A stretch of 31,128 nucleotides of DNA, from positions 1-31,128 of the forward strand of contig CAYNDB010000014.1 in assembly GCA_964395915.1 (NCBI GenBank), written 5' to 3'. A model generated the notes under the pieces. The model was not told the DNA's origin and searched no databases. It saw nothing but the letters and a program-made list of their open reading frames with translations. The translations under genes were made by a program, and so were the position numbers. Shown one piece after another: positions 30,237 to 31,128 of this stretch (position 1 is the stretch's first letter; each line of letters starts with the position of its first letter). This stretch comes from CAYNDB01 sp964395915. GTDB lineage: Bacteria; Nitrospinota_A; UBA7883; JAJRTC01.

Positions 30237-31128
30237 ATGAAAAAGGAAACAGACAAGATACGCAAAATTCTCGTGCTACGTTACCGCTCCATAGGAGACA
30301 TTCTTCTGGCCAACCCCGCGCTGGCGGCGTTGCGCGGAAAATTCCCTGATGCGGTTATCGATATTGTTGTGGACGATACCTTCGAAGAAGTTCTGTATAA
30401 AAACCCGAATATCGACAAGATAATCCTCCATCCCCGCAAACCAGATGGCCCCAAATGGCGAGCTGATCTCGACATGATAAGGAGATTGCGGTCTGAAGAG
30501 TACGATGTGGCTATAGATCTGCACGCAGGCCCAAGAGGGGCCTGGACTGCGTTTTTCTCTGGAGCGCAAACACGTATCGGACATTCGTTCAGGCTCCGGA
30601 ACAAGGTCTGCTACAACATGACTCCTGAAACGCCGAAACCGGAAGATCACACATGGAAGGTGCAGTTTATGACGGTTCGCCCTCTTGGAATCGAATGGCC
30701 GGAAAAGCCAGAGTTTCACCTTGCCATACCAAAGGAGAAAGCGTCATCCATGAGAAAAAAGATGGAAGACGCGGGCCTTATGTTCGACAGAAACATCGTA
30801 TTGCTGCATCCGGGAGCCAGGGTGGACATAAAAAGGTGGCCCGCAAAGGAAATGGGACGGCTCGCTCGATGGCTGGTGGATGAAAAAAATGTGGCGGTCG
30901 TTCTGGCTGGCTCCGACGCGGATGTGGATGAGATAAAGGCGATCCGCAAAACGGCGGGATACGCCCTGCCCTATTTTACCGACATTTCAATCGGTGAACT
31001 TGCGGCGTTGATAAAATCCGCCGCCATGATCGTATGCAACGATTCCGGCCCGATGCATATGGCCGGTGTTTTGAACATTCCCACCGTGTCGCTGTTTGGC
31101 CCGTCGGACCCTGCGATATGGGGCCCTG
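30237..31128 (+). CDS. Glycosyltransferase family 9 (heptosyltransferase-like), 3' end cut by window
   Basis: An open frame runs from ATG at 30237 to the window edge (297 codons, no stop). It starts with a short basic tail and then ILVLRYRSIGDILLANPALA, the GT9 N-terminal loop. The second Rossmann half is visible: LLHPGARVDIKRWPAKEMGR, VVLAGSDADVDE, IGELAALIKSAAMIVCNDSG, then PMHMAGVLNIPTVSLFGPSD, with the D-S-G-P-M-H donor loop. GT9 enzymes add heptose to lipopolysaccharide inner core, on the cytoplasmic side. It diverges from glgC and is likely the first gene of an LPS-type unit to the right. Which heptosyltransferase (WaaC, F or Q type) cannot be told. Confidence 0.9.
   Translation, partial: MKKETDKIRKILVLRYRSIGDILLANPALAALRGKFPDAVIDIVVDDTFEEVLYKNPNIDKIILHPRKPDGPKWRADLDMIRRLRSEEYDVAIDLHAGPRGAWTAFFSGAQTRIGHSFRLRNKVCYNMTPETPKPEDHTWKVQFMTVRPLGIEWPEKPEFHLAIPKEKASSMRKKMEDAGLMFDRNIVLLHPGARVDIKRWPAKEMGRLARWLVDEKNVAVVLAGSDADVDEIKAIRKTAGYALPYFTDISIGELAALIKSAAMIVCNDSGPMHMAGVLNIPTVSLFGPSDPAIWGP

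Noticed and set aside
1..31128. CRISPR arrays, tRNA/rRNA genes, insertion sequences, phage genes
   Set aside because: No regularly spaced repeats, no cloverleaf or rRNA segments noticed, and no transposase, integrase or phage frames in the translations.

Overview
The window is most of a large exopolysaccharide (EPS) locus of the exosortase A (XrtA / PEP-CTERM) type from a diderm bacterium. Evidence for a Gram-negative envelope is a Wza-type export protein, a beta-barrel outer-membrane protein, a periplasmic LapG protease and a family 9 (heptosyltransferase-like) glycosyltransferase. The mix of an FlhG-like MinD ATPase, a degenerate J domain and XrtA fits a deltaproteobacterial, Nitrospirota or Nitrospinota type lineage, but the taxon cannot be fixed from the sequence alone.

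Layout. On the minus strand, reading from about 25.8 kb down to 1, come: (i) lapG-lapD, a c-di-GMP-controlled surface-adhesin switch (25836-23142); (ii) a 547-bp gap with inverted repeats that probably holds the EPS operon promoter; (iii) the export/assembly block: Wza-like protein, outer-membrane beta-barrel, Wzz-like co-polymerase, FlhG-like MinD ATPase, BY-kinase with an N-terminal J-like domain, and the initiating phosphoglycosyl transferase (22594-15436); (iv) an RfaH-like NusG paralogue (15419-14931); (v) a GT39-type membrane glycosyltransferase flanked by two copies of a 72-bp leader, each carrying an ops-like sequence; (vi) the XrtA block: PEP-CTERM-type deacetylase, exosortase A fused to EpsI, and a CelD/BcsL-like acyltransferase; (vii) the glycan-building block: membrane GT2, two GT4, a GNAT, a CE4 deacetylase, a GT2, a Wzx-type flippase and a ligase/polymerase cut by the window start. 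Genes within blocks overlap or sit a few bases apart, so they look like long operons.

Right of lapG the layout changes. A second initiating phosphoglycosyl transferase (WcaJ/EpsL type) is on the plus strand (26302-27747), followed by a REP-like palindromic repeat and a rho-independent terminator. A minus-strand glgC-SDR pair follows, and a plus-strand family 9 glycosyltransferase runs off the right edge.

How it works together: a phosphoglycosyl transferase loads the first sugar on undecaprenyl phosphate. The GT2, GT4 and GT39 enzymes extend it, and CE4 and GNAT enzymes modify it. Wzx flips it, the polymerase and the Wzz/BY-kinase pair set chain length, and Wza with the beta-barrel export it. 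XrtA would sort PEP-CTERM proteins that are not encoded here. Most notable are the RfaH-like gene followed by two ops-like sites on a duplicated leader, and the MinD ATPase plus J-like/BY-kinase pair inside the export block.
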